Below are positions 16,204-25,495 of a stretch of 64,000 nucleotides of DNA, piece after piece (the first letter of the stretch is position 1; every line of letters begins with the position of its first letter). The position numbers were made by a program, and so were the translations under genes. The notes below the pieces were generated by a model, which worked only from the letters and a program-made list of their open reading frames with translations, had not been told where the DNA came from and searched no databases. The DNA is from Micromonospora haikouensis. Its GTDB lineage: Bacteria > Actinomycetota > Actinomycetes > Mycobacteriales > Micromonosporaceae. The stretch spans positions 1-64,000 of the forward strand of contig NZ_FMCW01000016.1 of assembly GCF_900091595.1 (NCBI RefSeq), in the 5' to 3' direction.

Positions 16204-17475
16204 ATGCAGAACGCCGTGGAGAAGTTGCGGACCGAGTGGGAGACCGACCCCCGCTGGCAGGGGGTGCGCCGCGGCTACCGCGCCGAGGACGTGGTGCGCC
16301 TGCGCGGGGCGATCCAGGAGGAGCACACCCTGGCCCGGCACGGGGCGCAGCGGCTGTGGCGGCTGCTGCACAGCGAGGACTACGTCCACGCCCTGGGCGC
16401 GCTCACCGGCAACCAGGCCGTGCAGATGGTCCGGGCCGGGCTGAAGGCGATCTACCTCTCCGGCTGGCAGGTGGCCGCCGACGCCAACCTCGCCGGGCAC
16501 ACCTACCCCGACCAGAGCCTCTACCCCGCCAACTCGGTGCCCGCCGTGGTGCGCCGGATCAACAACGCCCTGCTGCGCGCCGCCCAGATCACCACCGCCG
16601 AGGGCGACGAGAACGGGACCGACTGGCTGGCCCCGATCGTCGCCGACGCCGAGGCCGGCTTCGGCGGGCCGCTCAACGCGTACGAGCTGATGACCGCCAT
16701 GATCGCGGCCGGCGCGGCGGGCGTGCACTGGGAGGACCAGCTCGCCGCCGAGAAGAAGTGCGGCCACCTCGGCGGCAAGGTGCTCGTCCCGACCGGGGCG
16801 CACATCCGCACCCTGGAGGCGGCGCGGCTCGCCGCCGACATCGCCGGGGTGCCGTCGGTCATCATCGCCCGCACCGACGCGCAGGCCGCCACGCTGCTGA
16901 CCACCGACGTCGACGAGCGGGACCGGCCCTTCGTCACCGGCGAGCGCACCGCCGAGGGCTTCTACCGGGTGCGCAACGGCGTCGAGCCGTGCATCGCCCG
17001 GGGCCTGGCCTACGCCCCGCACGCCGACCTGCTCTGGATGGAGACCTCCACCCCCGACCTGGAGATCGCCCGGCGCTTCGCCGAGGCGATCAAGGCGGAG
17101 CACCCGGACCAGCTCCTCGCCTACAACTGCTCGCCGTCGTTCAACTGGCGCAAGCACCTCGACGACGCCACCATCGCCAAGTTCCAGCGGGAACTCGGCC
17201 ACATGGGCTACAAGTTCCAGTTCATCACCCTGGCCGGCTTCCACGCCCTCAACTACTCGATGTTCGACCTGGCCCGCGGCTACGCCGCCGACGGCATGCC
17301 CGCCTACGTGTCGCTGCAGGAGCGGGAGTTCGCCGCCGAGCCGGCCGGCTACACCGCCGTCAAGCACCAGCGCGAGGTCGGCACCGGCTACTTCGACCTG
17401 ATCAGCACCGTGCTCAACCCGGCCGCCGAGACCACCGCCCTGCGCGGTTCCACCGAGGAGGAGCAGTTCGCATGA
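16204..17475 (+). CDS. aceA: Isocitrate lyase
   Basis: A 423-residue enzyme starting at ATG 16204 after GAGGAG; the open frame extends further upstream but homologues begin at MQNAVEKLRTEWETDPRW. It splits isocitrate into succinate and glyoxylate in the glyoxylate shunt. The catalytic-loop signature KKCGHLGGKVL is intact, with YNCSPSFNW and FQFITLAGFHALNYSMF downstream. Its length matches the short bacterial class. The stop overlaps the malate synthase start by 4 bp. Expression on acetate or fatty acids under RamB control is expected. Confidence 0.96.
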   Translation: MQNAVEKLRTEWETDPRWQGVRRGYRAEDVVRLRGAIQEEHTLARHGAQRLWRLLHSEDYVHALGALTGNQAVQMVRAGLKAIYLSGWQVAADANLAGHTYPDQSLYPANSVPAVVRRINNALLRAAQITTAEGDENGTDWLAPIVADAEAGFGGPLNAYELMTAMIAAGAAGVHWEDQLAAEKKCGHLGGKVLVPTGAHIRTLEAARLAADIAGVPSVIIARTDAQAATLLTTDVDERDRPFVTGERTAEGFYRVRNGVEPCIARGLAYAPHADLLWMETSTPDLEIARRFAEAIKAEHPDQLLAYNCSPSFNWRKHLDDATIAKFQRELGHMGYKFQFITLAGFHALNYSMFDLARGYAADGMPAYVSLQEREFAAEPAGYTAVKHQREVGTGYFDLISTVLNPAAETTALRGSTEEEQFA

Positions 17476-19082
17476 GATACGAGATCATCGGCCCGATGGC
17501 CGACCGGTTCGACGAGGTCCTCACCCCGGCGGCGCTGGAGTTCCTGGTCGAGCTGGACAGCGAGTTCGCCGCCCGCCGGGTGGCCCTGCTGGACACCCGG
17601 CGGGCCCGCCGGGACCGGTACGCCACCGGTCAGCTCCCCGACTTCCTCCCCGAGACCGCCGCGATCCGCGCCGACCCGACCTGGCGGGTGGCCCCGCCCG
17701 CGCCCGGCCTGCTCGACCGGCGGGTCGAGATCACCGGCCCGCCCGACCGCAAGATGACCGTCAACGCGCTCAACTCCGGGGCGCGGGTGTGGCTCGCCGA
17801 CTTCGAGGACGCCACCTCGCCGACCTGGCACAACGTGGTCTCCGGTCAGCTCAACCTCATCGACGCCCTGGACCGGCGGATCGACTTCACCGACGCGCGC
17901 GGCAAGCGCTACGCCCTCGGCGACGAGCTGGCCACGATCGTCGTGCGGCCCCGCGGCTGGCACCTCGTGGAGAAGGGCATCGTGGTGGACGGGCGGCCCA
18001 TCTCGGCCAGCCTGGTCGACTTCGGGCTCTACCTGTTCCACTGCGCGCGGCGGCAGCTCGACGCGGGCGCCGGACCCTACTTCTACCTGCCGAAGCTGGA
18101 GAGCCACCACGAGGCGCGGCTGTGGAACGACGTCTTCGTCTTCGCCCAGCAGCGCCTGGGCCTGCCGCGCGGCACCATCCGGGCCACCACCCTCATCGAG
18201 ACGATCACCGCCGCCTTCGAGATGGAGGAGATCCTCTACGAGCTGCGCGAGCACTCGGCGGGCCTGAACGCCGGCCGGTGGGACTACATCTTCAGCGTGA
18301 TCAGGAACTTCGGGCAGTGGTCGGACTTCGTCCTGCCCGACCGGGCCGAGGTCACCATGACGGTGCCGTTCATGCGGGCGTACACCGAGCTGCTGGTGGC
18401 GACCTGCCACCGGCGCGGCGCGCACGCCATCGGCGGGATGGCCGCGTTCGTCCCCAGCCGGGACCCGCAGGTCAACGAGGTGGCCCTGGGCCGGGTGCGG
18501 GCGGACAAGCGGCGCGAGGCCGGCGACGGCTTCGACGGCTCGTGGGTCGCCCACCCGGGGCTGGTCGCCACCTGCCGCGAGGAGTTCGACGCGGTGCTGG
18601 GCGAGCGCCCGCACCAGCTCGACCGGCTCCGGGACGACGTCAGCGTCGCCGCCGCCGACCTGCTCGCCGTCGACAAGACCCCCGGCCAGGTCACCGCCGC
18701 GGGGGTGCGCGCCAACATCGCGGTCGCGCTGCGCTACATCGACGCGTGGCTCGGCGGCGCCGGGGCGGTCGCCCTGTGGAACCTGATGGAGGACGCGGCG
18801 ACCGCCGAGATCGCCCGCTGCCAGGTGTGGCAGTGGCTGCACCACGGCACCCCGCTGGCCGACGGCGGCTGCGTGACCGACGAGCTGGTGCGCACGATCC
18901 TCGCGCAGGAGCTGGCCGACCTGGTGACGGGTCGCGGCGCCGCCGACCGGGAGCGCGCCGAGCGGGCCGCCCGCGTCGTCGAGGACACCGCGTTCGGCGA
19001 GGACCTGCCGGCGTTCTTCACCACCGGCGCGTACGCCCGGCACCTCGGCCCGGGCCGCCGGCTCGCGGCGTCGGCGCGCTGA
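17472..19082 (+). CDS. aceB: Malate synthase A
   Basis: A 536-residue malate synthase of the A type, condensing glyoxylate with acetyl-CoA. The class signature EHSAGLNAGRWDYIFSVIRNF is present, along with LADFEDATSPTWHN near the N-terminus and ALWNLMEDAATAEI near the C-terminus. The ATG at 17472 overlaps the aceA stop (ATGA), so both shunt enzymes are co-translated. Convergent with the IclR regulator of the pca operon. Confidence 0.96.
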   Translation: MRYEIIGPMADRFDEVLTPAALEFLVELDSEFAARRVALLDTRRARRDRYATGQLPDFLPETAAIRADPTWRVAPPAPGLLDRRVEITGPPDRKMTVNALNSGARVWLADFEDATSPTWHNVVSGQLNLIDALDRRIDFTDARGKRYALGDELATIVVRPRGWHLVEKGIVVDGRPISASLVDFGLYLFHCARRQLDAGAGPYFYLPKLESHHEARLWNDVFVFAQQRLGLPRGTIRATTLIETITAAFEMEEILYELREHSAGLNAGRWDYIFSVIRNFGQWSDFVLPDRAEVTMTVPFMRAYTELLVATCHRRGAHAIGGMAAFVPSRDPQVNEVALGRVRADKRREAGDGFDGSWVAHPGLVATCREEFDAVLGERPHQLDRLRDDVSVAAADLLAVDKTPGQVTAAGVRANIAVALRYIDAWLGGAGAVALWNLMEDAATAEIARCQVWQWLHHGTPLADGGCVTDELVRTILAQELADLVTGRGAADRERAERAARVVEDTAFGEDLPAFFTTGAYARHLGPGRRLAASAR

Positions 19083-19110
19083 GGCGGCGCATCGGCCGCC
19101 GACGCGGTGG

Positions 19111-19146
19111 CGGTCCGGACCGGTGCCGGTTCACCGGCCCGGACCG
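19111..19146. terminator. Hairpin between aceB and the IclR gene
   Basis: CGGTCCGG (19111-19118) pairs with CCGGACCG (19139-19146), and the inner ACCGGTG/CACCGGC continues the stem with one mismatch. It sits between convergent stops and covers the last codons of the IclR gene. Terminator function is inferred. Confidence 0.5.
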
Positions 19147-19913
19147 GCCGCCAGGTCCTCCTCGACGCGCTTCGCGGTGGCCAGCAGGGGCGGCAGCAGC
19201 TCCGTGCGGATCGTCTCGGACGGGCCGCGGCTGGCGTGCGCGGAGACGTTGATCGCGGCGACCACCGCCCCGTCCTCCCCGTGGATCGGCGCGGCCAGCG
19301 AACGCAGCCCCTCCTCCAGCTCCTGGTCCACGATCGCGTAGCCCTGCGCGGCGATCGTGGTCAGGGCGGCGCGCAGCCGGGCCGGGTCGGTGACGGTGTG
19401 CCGGGTCAACGGCCGCAGCCGCGCCGTGGCGAGGTAGTCGTCCAGCCAGTCGGCGGGCTGCGCGGCGAGCAGCACCCGGCCCATCGACGTCGCGTACGCG
19501 GGGAAGCGGCTGCCGACGCTGATCCCCACCGTCATGATGCGTCTGGTGGCGACGCGGGCGACGTAGACCACCTCGTCGCCGTCGAGGACCGACACCGAGC
19601 AGGACTCGCGCACCTGCGCGGCCAGCGCCTCCAGGTGCGGCCGGGCGACCTCCGGCAGGCCCAGGCCCGACAGGTAGGCGTAGCCGAGGTCGAGCACGCG
19701 CGGGCGCAGCGAGAACAGCCGCCCGTCGGTGTGCACGTAGCCCAGCTCGACCAGGGTGAGCAGGAAGCGTCGGGCGGCGGCCCGGGTCAGCCCGGTGGCC
19801 CGGGCCACCTCGCTGAGGGTGAGCCGGGGGTGCTCGGCGTCGAACGCGCGGATCACGGCCAGGCCGCGCTCCAGCGACTGGACGAACTCGCCGGATCGCG
19901 CCGCGTCGGTCAC
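19131..19913 (-). CDS. pcaR: IclR-family regulator, PcaR-type
   Basis: A 260-residue IclR-family protein. GTG 19913 is chosen because AGGAG lies about 6 bp upstream; the frame is open further. The N-terminal winged helix (TLSEVARATGLTRAAARRFLLTLVELGYV) and the effector-binding domain (ISVGSRFPAYATSMGRVLLA, DQELEEGLRSLAAPI) match the PcaR/PcaU/CatR branch that responds to beta-ketoadipate or protocatechuate. It is the last gene of the leftward pca series, 141 bp after pcaF. Confidence 0.85.
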   Translation of the reverse strand: MTDAARSGEFVQSLERGLAVIRAFDAEHPRLTLSEVARATGLTRAAARRFLLTLVELGYVHTDGRLFSLRPRVLDLGYAYLSGLGLPEVARPHLEALAAQVRESCSVSVLDGDEVVYVARVATRRIMTVGISVGSRFPAYATSMGRVLLAAQPADWLDDYLATARLRPLTRHTVTDPARLRAALTTIAAQGYAIVDQELEEGLRSLAAPIHGEDGAVVAAINVSAHASRGPSETIRTELLPPLLATAKRVEEDLAAGPGR

Positions 19914-20054
19914 TCGGTCTCCTGCCGCAGGGTCGCCCGGGGCGGCCTGGCGCACCCGTCACCGTCGGTGGCCAGCGTAGCCGCGCCGCCCGGGGTGGCC
20001 GGCACCGGTGCCCCGCGGGTCGCGCGGTGTCGGCGCCCGGGACCGGTCGTCCCG

Positions 20055-21236
20055 TCACGCCTCCAGGACGACGGCCAGGCCCTGGCCCACCCCGATGCAG
20101 ATGGCGGCGAGCCCCCGGCCCCCGCCGCGGCGGTGCAGCTGCCAGGCCAGTGACCCGAGGATGCGGGACCCGGAGGAGCCGAGCGGATGGCCGAGGGCGA
20201 TGGCGCCGCCCTGGGGGTTGACGATCGCCGGGTCGAGGTCGGGCCAGTGGGCCAGGCAGGCCAGGGACTGCGCGGCGAACGCCTCGTTGAGCTCGACCAC
20301 GTCGAGGTCGCCCCAGCCGAGCCCGGCGCGGCGCAGCGCCTCCTCGGCGGCGGCCACCGGGCCGATGCCGAACAGGTGGGGCTCGATCCCGGTGACGGCC
20401 CGGGAGACGATCCGGGCCAGCGGCGCGCGGCCGATCTCCCGCGCACCGGCGGCGTCGGCGAGCAGCAGGACGCTCGCCCCGTCGTTCAGCGGCGACGAGT
20501 TGCCGGCGGTGACCGTGCCGGCGGGCCGGAAGACCGGCTTGAGTCGGCCCAGCGCCTCGGCGGTGGTGGCCGGCCGGATGCTCTCGTCCCGGTCGACGTC
20601 GGTGCCGGGCACCGGGACGACCTCGTCGGCGTACGCGCCGTCGCGCCAGGCCCGGTCGGCCCGCTGGTGGCTGCCCAGCGCGAACTCGTCCTGCCGCTCG
20701 CGGGTGATCCCGTGGCGTTCGGCGAGGATCTCCGCGCCCTCGCCCAGCGCCACCGTCCACTGTGCCGGCATCGCCGGGTTGACCATCCGCCAGCCCAGCG
20801 TGGTGGAGTGCAGCGTCTCGTGCCCCCGGGGGTAGGCCCCCTCGGGCTTGGGCAGCACCCACGGCGCGCGGCTCATCGACTCCACCCCGCCGGCGAGGCA
20901 GATCGACGCGTCGCCGAGGGCGACGGCCCGGGACGCGCCGATGACGGCCTCCAGGCCGGAGCCGCAGAGCCGGTTGACGGTCGCCCCGGGCACCGACGGT
21001 GGCAGGCCGGCCAGCAGGACGGCCATCCGGGCCACGTCCCGGTTGTCCTCACCGGCGCCGTTGGCGTCGCCGAGGAGCACGTCGTCGATGCGCGCCGGGT
21101 CGAGCCCGGGGCTGCGGGCGACGACCTCCCGCACCACGTGCGCGGCGAGGTCGTCGGGGCGTATGCCGGCCAGGCCGCCGCCGTGGCGGCCGATGGGGGT
21201 GCGGACGGCGTCGAGCACGTACACGTCGCGGGTCAT
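20055..21236 (-). CDS. pcaF: 3-oxoadipyl-CoA thiolase
   Basis: A 393-residue thiolase with the acylation cysteine in NRLCGSGLEAV, the HP...GSSGSRI histidine region (GGAIALGHPLGSSGSRI) and the second cysteine in CIGVGQG. In this context it cleaves beta-ketoadipyl-CoA to succinyl-CoA and acetyl-CoA, the final step of protocatechuate catabolism. The ATG overlaps the pcaJ stop (ATGA). Generic acetyl-CoA acetyltransferase activity cannot be excluded, but the operon points to PcaF. Confidence 0.9.
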   Translation of the reverse strand: MTRDVYVLDAVRTPIGRHGGGLAGIRPDDLAAHVVREVVARSPGLDPARIDDVLLGDANGAGEDNRDVARMAVLLAGLPPSVPGATVNRLCGSGLEAVIGASRAVALGDASICLAGGVESMSRAPWVLPKPEGAYPRGHETLHSTTLGWRMVNPAMPAQWTVALGEGAEILAERHGITRERQDEFALGSHQRADRAWRDGAYADEVVPVPGTDVDRDESIRPATTAEALGRLKPVFRPAGTVTAGNSSPLNDGASVLLLADAAGAREIGRAPLARIVSRAVTGIEPHLFGIGPVAAAEEALRRAGLGWGDLDVVELNEAFAAQSLACLAHWPDLDPAIVNPQGGAIALGHPLGSSGSRILGSLAWQLHRRGGGRGLAAICIGVGQGLAVVLEA

Positions 21237-22003
21237 GGCGTCGCCTTCAGCGTGGCCTGCAGGGCCCGCAGCGCGGCGAGCTCGTCGGGGGTGGGGGGCT
21301 CGTTGGTGGTCAGCCCGTCGGCGACGGCGAGCGGCCAGCCGGTGGCCGCCCGGGCCTGCTCGACGGTGACGCCGGGGTGCAGCCGGGTGAGGGTCAGCTC
21401 GCCGGTGGCCGGGTCGGGTTCGAGGACGCCGAGGTCGGTGATCACCGTCCGGGGGCCGCCGCCGCGCAGCCCGAGCCGGGCCCGGTCGCCCGGCCCCGTG
21501 CCGTAGCCGACGGAGGTGACGAAGTCGACGCGCCCGGTGAACGTGCGCCGGCTCTGCCGGACGATGACGACCACCTCGCCGCAGGACGCGGCGATCTCCG
21601 GGGCGCCGCCGGCGCCGGGCAGGCGGACCGCCGGGTCGGCGTAGGAGCCGCCGATGACGGTGGTGTTGATGTTGCCGTGGCGGTCGAGCTGGGCCGCCCC
21701 GAGGAAGCCGACGTCGATGCGGCCGGGCTGGAGCCAGTAGTTGAACACCTCCGGCACGGAGACGACCGCGTCGGCGGTGTCGGCGAGGATGCCGTCGCCG
21801 ATGGACAGCGGCAGCCGGTCGGGCTTCGCGCCGAGGCAGCCCGACTCGTAGACCAGCACGAGGCCGGGGGCGTGGGTGACGCGGGCCAGGTTCGCCGCAG
21901 TGCTGGGCAGGCCGATCCCGACGAAGCAGACGGTGCCGTCGCGCAGCTGCCGGGCGGCGGCGACCGTCATCATCTCGTCGGCCGACCAGTCCGCCGCGCT
22001 CAC
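21233..22003 (-). CDS. pcaJ: 3-oxoadipate CoA-transferase, beta subunit
   Basis: A 256-residue CoA-transferase subunit starting at GTG 22003, which overlaps the pcaI stop by 4 bp; the open frame extends upstream through pcaI. It has DGTVCFVGIGLPSTAANLAR and YESGCLGAKP, where the Glu of the ESG motif is the likely CoA-carrying residue. With PcaI it moves CoA from succinyl-CoA to beta-ketoadipate. Confidence 0.88.
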   Translation of the reverse strand: MSAADWSADEMMTVAAARQLRDGTVCFVGIGLPSTAANLARVTHAPGLVLVYESGCLGAKPDRLPLSIGDGILADTADAVVSVPEVFNYWLQPGRIDVGFLGAAQLDRHGNINTTVIGGSYADPAVRLPGAGGAPEIAASCGEVVVIVRQSRRTFTGRVDFVTSVGYGTGPGDRARLGLRGGGPRTVITDLGVLEPDPATGELTLTRLHPGVTVEQARAATGWPLAVADGLTTNEPPTPDELAALRALQATLKATP

Positions 22004-22818
22004 GCCGGCACCTCCGTCGTCAGCACGTGCCGGGCGATCCAGGCCCGGAAGGTGTCGCGGTCCCGGCTGATCGCGTCCCAGTCGCGGTAGAAGTCGTTGT
22101 CGCGCACCGAATAGCCCTGCGTGTACGACGGGTGCGCGCCGCCTGGGACCCGGGCCACCGCCGTGATCGCCCACCCGGGCAGGACGACCTGCCCCGGCAC
22201 CGGCGTCAGCTCGTCGACGAACTCCTCGACGGTGACCAGGGACCGGCGCGCGGCGAGCACGGCCTCCTTCTGCACGCCGGTGATGCCCCACATCTGCACG
22301 TTGCCGACCCGGTCGGCGCGCTGGGCGTGCACCACGGTCACGTCGGGCCGCAGCGCGGGCAGCGCGGTCAGCGTCTCGCCGGTGAACGGGCAGTCGACGG
22401 TGCGGATGGTGGCGGTGTGGCGGGGCAGGTCGGTGCCGGTGTAGCCGCGCAGCACGGCGAACGGCAGGCCGGAGGCGCCCGCGACGTAGCGGTTGGCCAT
22501 CCCCGCGTGGCTGTGTTCCTCCAGCTCCAGGGGCGCCGGCCAGGAGTGCTGCACGGCGTCGCGGAAGCGGTGCAGCGAGCCCACGCCGGGGTTGCCGCCC
22601 CAGGAGAAGACGAGGCGGCTGGCGCAGCCGGCCCCGATGAGCTGGTCGTAGATGACGTCCGGGGTCATCCGCACCAGGGTCAGGCCGCGCCGCCCCTGCC
22701 GGATGATCTCGTGACCGGCGGCGAACGGGATGAGGTGGGTGAACCCCTCCAGGGCCACCACGTCCCCGTCGTGCACCAGCTCGGCGATCCCGTCGGCCAG
22801 CGAGACGATCTTCGCCAT
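22000..22818 (-). CDS. pcaI: 3-oxoadipate CoA-transferase, alpha subunit
   Basis: A 272-residue subunit starting at ATG 22818 (MAKIVSLADGIAELVHDGD), preceded by GGGAGG. The segments VALEGFTHLIPFAAGHEII, TPDVIYDQLIGAG and SWGGNPGVGS match the actinobacterial alpha subunit of beta-ketoadipate succinyl-CoA transferase. It follows pcaC after 124 bp, and that gap contains an IclR-like palindrome, so pcaIJF may form a second transcription unit. Confidence 0.88.
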   Translation of the reverse strand: MAKIVSLADGIAELVHDGDVVALEGFTHLIPFAAGHEIIRQGRRGLTLVRMTPDVIYDQLIGAGCASRLVFSWGGNPGVGSLHRFRDAVQHSWPAPLELEEHSHAGMANRYVAGASGLPFAVLRGYTGTDLPRHTATIRTVDCPFTGETLTALPALRPDVTVVHAQRADRVGNVQMWGITGVQKEAVLAARRSLVTVEEFVDELTPVPGQVVLPGWAITAVARVPGGAHPSYTQGYSVRDNDFYRDWDAISRDRDTFRAWIARHVLTTEVPA

Positions 22819-22859
22819 CGCCCTCCCGCCTCCTGTGCTGTCGTCGTCCGCGCTGTCGT

Positions 22860-22874
22860 GTTCGCTATGCGGAC
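22860..22874. promoter_or_regulatory. IclR-type palindrome between pcaC and pcaI
   Basis: GTTCGC-TAT-GCGGAC is a 15-bp inverted repeat with one mismatch in 6-bp arms. It lies 42 bp upstream of the pcaI start. Such boxes are typical of IclR-family regulators, and the PcaR-like gene at 19.1-19.9 kb is a likely binder. This suggests separate control of pcaIJF. Confidence 0.5.
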
Positions 22875-22942
22875 GGGTGTACTCATGTCGAACGTAGTGC
22901 CCGGCGGCGGAGGTCGTCAACGGCGACGGCGTGCCGCGTCGG

Positions 22943-23359
22943 TCACTCGTCCTCCTGCCGCAACGCCCGCCGGGCCACGGCGAACGCCCGGTTCGCCGCC
23001 GGCACCCCGGCGTAGACGCCGACCTGGAGCAGGACCTCGCTGATCTCCTGCGGGGTGAGGCCGTTGCGCAGGGCGGCGCGGACGTGCATGGCCAGCTCCT
23101 CGTCGTGGTGCCCGGTGGCGAGGACCGCGAGGGTGATCACGCTGCGGGTGCGCCGGTCCAGCCCGGGGCGCGACCAGATCTCGCCCCAGGCGTAGCGGGT
23201 GATCAGGTCCTGGAAGTCGGCGGTGAACGCGTCGGTGGCGGCGATGGCCCGGTCGACGTGGGCGTCGCCGAGGACCTGCCGGCGGACCGCCATGCCGGCG
23301 GCGTGCCGGTCGCGCTCGGGCGGGAGACCGGATGGCTCGGGTGCCGGTTCAGGCGTCAC
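22943..23359 (-). CDS. pcaC: 4-carboxymuconolactone decarboxylase
   Basis: A 138-residue AhpD-fold protein. FTADFQDLITRYAWGEIWSRPGLDRRTRSVITLAVLA and HDEELAMHVRAALRNGLTPQEISEVLLQVGVYAGVPAANRAF are the decarboxylase signatures. It turns 4-carboxymuconolactone into the enol-lactone used by PcaD. The GTG start lies 11 bp inside the end of pcaD. In some actinobacteria PcaC and PcaD are fused (PcaL); here they are separate but overlapping. Confidence 0.92.
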   Translation of the reverse strand: MTPEPAPEPSGLPPERDRHAAGMAVRRQVLGDAHVDRAIAATDAFTADFQDLITRYAWGEIWSRPGLDRRTRSVITLAVLATGHHDEELAMHVRAALRNGLTPQEISEVLLQVGVYAGVPAANRAFAVARRALRQEDE

Positions 23360-24131
23360 GGTGTGTCTCCTCGGCGAGGTGGTCGCGCAGCAGGCGGCCG
23401 ACCTGCCCGGGCTGCTGCACGTTGGCCAGGTGCGCGGCGTCGGCGACGACCGCCAGCCGGGCCCCGGGGATCCGTTCGGCGATCAGCCGGGCGTGCGGCA
23501 CGGGGGTGGCCTGGTCGTCGGCCCCGGCGACGACCAGGGTGGGCGCCCGGATGCCGGTCAGGTCGTCGCGCAGGTCCATCGTGGAGATCGCCGCGCAGCA
23601 CGCGGCGTACCCGTCGGCAGGCGTCGAGGCCAGCATGGCCCGCCAGGCGGCGACCGCCTCCGGCCGGGCGGCGGCGAAGCCGGGCGTGAACCAGCGGGCC
23701 ACCACGGCGTCGGCCACGGCCGGCAGGCCGCCTGCGCGCACGGCCGCCGCCCGGTCGTGCCACCTCCGCGCCGGGCCCAGGGCCGCCGACGTGCACAGCA
23801 GCGCGAGCCGGCCGACCCGCTCGGGCGCGTGGGCGGCCAGCCACATGCCGACCATCCCGCCGAGGGAGAGCCCGGCGTAGTGCACGCGCCGGGCGTCGAG
23901 GTCGTCGAGCAGGCGCAGCACCTCCCGGCCGAGCAGTTCGATGGTGTATGGGCCCGGCGGTACCGCCGAGCGGCCGTGGCCGAGGTGGTCGTACCGGACC
24001 ACCCGGAAGTGGGCGGTGAGCTCGGCCAGCTGCGGTTCCCACATGGCGGCGGTGGTGCCCAGCGAACTGCCGAGCACGAGGACCGGCGCGTCGGGCGGGC
24101 CGTCGACGGTGGCGTGCAGGCGGGACGTCAC
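23349..24131 (-). CDS. pcaD: 3-oxoadipate enol-lactonase
   Basis: A 260-residue alpha/beta-hydrolase starting at GTG 24131, which overlaps the pcaB stop; the frame continues upstream through pcaB. The nucleophile motif is GLSLGGM, and the likely catalytic His is in DAAHLANVQQP. It hydrolyses beta-ketoadipate enol-lactone to beta-ketoadipate. Order pcaB-D-C matches the pathway order. Confidence 0.9.
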   Translation of the reverse strand: MTSRLHATVDGPPDAPVLVLGSSLGTTAAMWEPQLAELTAHFRVVRYDHLGHGRSAVPPGPYTIELLGREVLRLLDDLDARRVHYAGLSLGGMVGMWLAAHAPERVGRLALLCTSAALGPARRWHDRAAAVRAGGLPAVADAVVARWFTPGFAAARPEAVAAWRAMLASTPADGYAACCAAISTMDLRDDLTGIRAPTLVVAGADDQATPVPHARLIAERIPGARLAVVADAAHLANVQQPGQVGRLLRDHLAEETHRDA

Positions 24132-25495
24132 GAGGGCCCGGCCCGGTGCGCGCGGTGGTCGGCCAGCGCCCGGTCGACGAGGAGCCCGGCGGAGCCGAGC
24201 CAGCCGTACGGGTCGAGCGCCTCGTCGATCCCGCGCGGACCCAGGTGCGCGCGGATCTCGGGGGCGGCCAGCAGCGCGGCGCGGAAGTCGGGCCCGGCCG
24301 CGGCCCGCGCGACGACGTCGTGCGCCGCGCCCCGGCCCAGGGCGGGCGTCAGCCGCGCGGCCACCGCCTCGGCCAGCACGAGGCCGCCGGTGGCGTCGAG
24401 GTTGGCCCGCATCCGGCGCGCGTCGACCCGCAGCCCGCCCAGCATCCGGGCGGTGCGGGCGGCCGCGCCGCCGGCCAGGTGCAGCAGGTCGAGCAGCGGC
24501 TCCCACTCGGCGTGCCAGGCTCCGGCGGCCCGCTCGTGCTCCTGCACGGCGGCGGCGTACAGGGTGGCGACCAGGCCGGGCCCGCGCCGCGCCGCCGCGC
24601 CGACGAGGACCGAGTCGACCGGGTTGCGCTTGTGCGGCATCGCCGACGAGCCGCCCCGGCCCGGCCCGGCGCCCGTGGCCGCGCCGCCCTCGGCCGCCTC
24701 GCCGACCTCGACCTGGGCGAGCAGCCCGACGTCCAGCGCGGTCTTGCCGGTGGCGGCGAGCAGCCCGCCGAGCGCGGCGGCGAGGTCGAGCAGCGGCTGG
24801 CGGCGGGTGTGCCAGGGCAGCGGGCTCGCGGCGAGGCCGAGGTGGGCGGCGAAGCGGGCGGCGACCGCCGGCCCGGCCGGGCCGAGCGCGGCGAGCGTGC
24901 CGACCGCGCCGCCGAGCTGCGCCGGCAGCGCCGCGCGGACCGCGTCGAGCCGGGTCCGGGCCTCGGCCAGGCCGACCAGCCAACCGGCGGCCTTCAGGCC
25001 GAACGTGGTCGGCGCGGCCTGCTGGCCGAGGGTGCGGGCGAGCATGACCGTGTCGCGGTGGGCGGCGGCCAGCCGGGCCGCGGCGTCGGCGGCCCGGTCC
25101 AGGTGGGCCAGCAGCGGCCCGGCCGCCCGCGCCGCGACCAGCATCAGCGCGGTGTCGAGGACGTCCTGGCTGGTCGCCCCGAGGTGCACCCAGGCGCGGG
25201 CCGGCTCGGGCAGGGCCGCGGTGAGCTGCCGTACGAGCGGCACCACCGGGTTGCCGGCGTCCTCGGCGGCCCGGCCGAGGGCCGCCGGGTCGAACAGGTC
25301 GGCCCGGCAGCACGCCCCGATCGCCTCGGCCGCCGCCCGGGGCAGCACCCCGCAGTCGGCCCCGGCGGCCGCGAGCGCGGCCTCGGCGTCCAGCAGCGCC
25401 CGCAGCAGCGCCCGGTCGGTGAGCTGCGCGTCGACCCCGGGGTCGCCGGACAGGCCCGAGAGCAGGCCGTCAGACGGCGAAGAAGACGGTCTCAT
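24128..25495 (-). CDS. pcaB: 3-carboxy-cis,cis-muconate cycloisomerase
   Basis: A 455-residue member of the fumarase/aspartase superfamily with the signature GSSAMPHKRNPVDS. It lactonises 3-carboxymuconate. ATG 25495 is preferred: AGGGTGA lies upstream and homologues start just before LLSGLSGDPGVDAQLTDRA. It overlaps the end of pcaG by 26 bp. Very Ala/Gly-rich, as are its neighbours. Confidence 0.9.
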   Translation of the reverse strand: MRPSSSPSDGLLSGLSGDPGVDAQLTDRALLRALLDAEAALAAAGADCGVLPRAAAEAIGACCRADLFDPAALGRAAEDAGNPVVPLVRQLTAALPEPARAWVHLGATSQDVLDTALMLVAARAAGPLLAHLDRAADAAARLAAAHRDTVMLARTLGQQAAPTTFGLKAAGWLVGLAEARTRLDAVRAALPAQLGGAVGTLAALGPAGPAVAARFAAHLGLAASPLPWHTRRQPLLDLAAALGGLLAATGKTALDVGLLAQVEVGEAAEGGAATGAGPGRGGSSAMPHKRNPVDSVLVGAAARRGPGLVATLYAAAVQEHERAAGAWHAEWEPLLDLLHLAGGAAARTARMLGGLRVDARRMRANLDATGGLVLAEAVAARLTPALGRGAAHDVVARAAAGPDFRAALLAAPEIRAHLGPRGIDEALDPYGWLGSAGLLVDRALADHRAHRAGPS

